Source: an uncultured Rhizobiaceae group bacterium
GTDB taxonomy: Bacteria; Pseudomonadota; Alphaproteobacteria; Rhizobiales; Rhizobiaceae
Assembly: GCA_938009335.1 (NCBI GenBank)
Contig: CALLHT010000073.1
Span: 1-7,676, forward strand
Direction of reading: 5' to 3'
DNA: 7,676 bases
Below the pieces are notes generated by a model. That model was not told where the DNA came from. It ran no database searches and worked only from the letters and a program-made list of their open reading frames with translations. A program made the position numbers and the translations under genes. Below, piece after piece: positions 6,949 through 7,676 of the stretch. Within the stretch, counting starts at the first letter, position 1, and each line of letters starts with the position of its first letter.

Positions 6949-6953
6949 ACGGA

Positions 6954-6969
6954 ATCAAAGGTTGTGCCA
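6954..6969 (-). promoter_or_regulatory. Candidate sigma-54 (-24/-12) promoter for rnd-lptCAB-rpoN
   Basis: On the - strand the sequence reads TGGCAC-AACCT-TTGAT, against the sigma-54 consensus TGGCAC-N5-TTGCW. The -24 element is perfect (6964-6969), the spacing is exact, and the -12 element (6954-6958) differs at the C of the usual GC (GA here). A start site about 12 bases beyond would lie near 6943, giving a leader of about 34 bases before the GTG of rnd. The placement is good; the -12 mismatch may weaken or abolish it. No activator-binding site was identified. Confidence 0.4.
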
Positions 6970-7061
6970 TAGAGCATGGTAATTCAGTTCACGAGTTGTT
7001 AATGTAAAGTAGTGCAACTTAGACGCTCGGGCGGCCAAACAGATTCGGGGATAGTGCTCAT

Positions 7062-7373
7062 ATGTCCAAACACGGTGCGGCAACCTTCAACCAAAACGAC
7101 CAAACGTCGGATTCAGATCGACGGATTGCTCCCAGAAAACCCACTGAAGATCTCTCAAGCATTGTTGTCGACATCGACGGCCGCAAGATCACATGCATGG
7201 TTCACAATATCTCTGCAACCGGAGCAATGATTCAAACCTCCATAAGAGATTTGCCAAGACGCTTCATTCTGGATAATCCGAATGAAGGCATCAGACGCGC
7301 ATGCCGTGTTGTCTGGTCAAAGGACGACCTTACGGGCATTGAATTTTTAACAACAAGCCGCAACAAAGCATGA
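7062..7373 (+). CDS. Small single-domain PilZ protein (c-di-GMP receptor)
   Basis: PilZ domains bind the second messenger cyclic di-GMP and relay it to motility, surface polysaccharide or other outputs. The 103-residue product is a stand-alone PilZ domain. The RxxxR arm is at R21-R25 (RRIAPR), and the (D/N)xSxxG motif is at N49-S51-G54 (HNISATG). The later strands include RACRVVWSKDDLTGIEF. Both binding motifs are intact, so c-di-GMP binding is likely. There is no signal peptide or membrane helix, so it should be cytoplasmic; its partner cannot be told from sequence. ATG 7062 is preceded by GGGGA (7047-7051), about 10 bases away and a little long. It is divergent from rnd and upstream of the dddP-like gene on the same strand, with an 88-base gap. 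Confidence 0.88.
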   Translation: MSKHGAATFNQNDQTSDSDRRIAPRKPTEDLSSIVVDIDGRKITCMVHNISATGAMIQTSIRDLPRRFILDNPNEGIRRACRVVWSKDDLTGIEFLTTSRNKA

Positions 7374-7416
7374 CGCAAACACTACAGTGAGGGCGTGACT
7401 GGATATTTGTGTTGCG
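7374..7416 (+). repeat. Nested inverted repeat between the PilZ and dddP-like genes
   Basis: CGCAAACAC (7374-7382) pairs with GTGTTGCG (7409-7416) with one bulged A. Inside it CAGT (7385-7388) pairs with ACTG (7398-7401), so the region can fold as a two-part stem. It starts right after the PilZ stop codon. The bases after it (TTGCCTCGG) are not a T-run, so an intrinsic terminator is doubtful; an operator or mRNA-stabilising stem in front of the dddP-like gene is the alternative. Confidence 0.4.
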
Positions 7417-7461
7417 TTGCCTCGGTCTTAATCTTCACGTTAGAAAATTTGGAGATTTGCC

Positions 7462-7676
7462 ATGAACGTCGACACAGGTTTTTCCATCCAAAATCGGAAA
7501 ATTGATCCGGATCGTAAGCCCGCTACACGACCGGACGGCTCTCCAATAGACAATGATCGCATCGAGATTGGCCCAACACCGCTTGCATTTTATGAATGGG
7601 AACAGGCGGGCATCAAGGCTCCAAATCTTAGTGGAATGCGCAAGTATCGTCACGAACGGCTGCTGAACGAGATCAG
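7462..7676 (+). CDS. dddP: Probable DMSP lyase DddP (M24 peptidase fold), N-terminal 71 codons; cut by window end
   Basis: DddP cleaves dimethylsulfoniopropionate into dimethyl sulfide and acrylate in the cytoplasm, using a metal-dependent creatinase/M24-type fold. Only the N-terminal arm is present. From memory of roseobacter DddP, the phrases RKIDPDR (12-18), DGSPIDNDRIEIGPT (25-39), LAFYEWEQAG (41-50) and PNLSGMRKYRHERL (54-67) match its characteristic start closely. Metal ligands and the catalytic aspartate lie in the C-terminal domain, outside the window. ATG 7462 has GGAG (7451-7454) 7 bases upstream. The frame is open to the last base, and the full protein should be near 440-450 residues. 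Alternatives are a related M24 enzyme of the Xaa-Pro dipeptidase or creatinase kind that lacks lyase activity. The family call rests on remembered sequence, not on a search. Confidence 0.68.
   Translation, partial: MNVDTGFSIQNRKIDPDRKPATRPDGSPIDNDRIEIGPTPLAFYEWEQAGIKAPNLSGMRKYRHERLLNEI

Noticed and set aside
6943..6951. TATTATAAC on the - strand as a sigma-70 -10 element for rnd
   Set aside because: No acceptable -35 hexamer lies 16-18 bases upstream; the same stretch fits better as the start region of the candidate sigma-54 promoter.
7400..7415. TGG-N-TTGC sequence before the dddP-like gene, resembling a sigma-54 promoter
   Set aside because: The spacing between GG and GC is 11 bases rather than the required 10, and the -24 element reads TGGATA instead of TGGCAC.
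7435..7653. 72-codon open frame on the - strand at the right end
   Set aside because: It lies opposite the dddP-like N-terminus, which has a good ribosome binding site and a recognisable family pattern.
1..7676. Defence system, mobile element or CRISPR array
   Set aside because: No transposase, integrase, phage or toxin-antitoxin gene and no regularly spaced repeats were seen; nearly all of the sequence is accounted for by recognisable genes.

Overview
The window looks like chromosome of a marine alphaproteobacterium, most likely in the Hyphomicrobiales (Rhizobiales). The reasons are the protein sequences, the order rnd-lptC-lptA-lptB-rpoN, which is typical of that order, and a probable DMSP lyase gene at the right edge, which points to a marine or coastal lifestyle. 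Base composition is roughly balanced, and nothing in the body of the window looks recently transferred. No tRNA, rRNA, insertion sequence, CRISPR array or phage gene was seen, and no gene-free stretch exceeds about 150 bases.

Left part (1-2340, + strand): the C-terminal half of pheT (phenylalanyl-tRNA synthetase beta chain), cut by the window start. It is followed by mepA, a secreted zinc murein endopeptidase with all expected metal ligands and cysteines. mepA runs head-on into rpoN with only 10 bases between the two stop codons.

Middle part (2351-6909, - strand; transcription order rnd, lptC, lptA, lptB, rpoN): a compact operon-like array. rnd encodes a short RNase D. LptC (inner-membrane bitopic protein), LptA (periplasmic bridge) and LptB (cytoplasmic ATPase) are three parts of the LPS export machine. 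rpoN encodes sigma-54. lptC and lptA overlap by ATGA. Three of the five genes start with GTG or TTG. The hpf and ptsN genes that usually follow rpoN in proteobacteria are absent here.

Right part (6910-7676, + strand): a 152-base divergent intergenic region, then a small intact PilZ (c-di-GMP receptor) gene. Last come the first 71 codons of an M24-peptidase-fold protein whose N-terminus resembles the DMSP lyase DddP.

The most interesting signals are four. (1) The probable dddP. (2) A sigma-54-like promoter motif (TGGCAC-N5-TTGAT) about 34 bases before rnd, at the head of the operon that ends in rpoN, which would allow sigma-54 to feed back on its own gene and on LPS transport. (3) A hairpin that could cover the ribosome binding site of the TTG-started lptB. 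(4) Inverted repeats in the short leaders of mepA and the dddP candidate. I did not find a convincing wholly new system; most of the window is core housekeeping.
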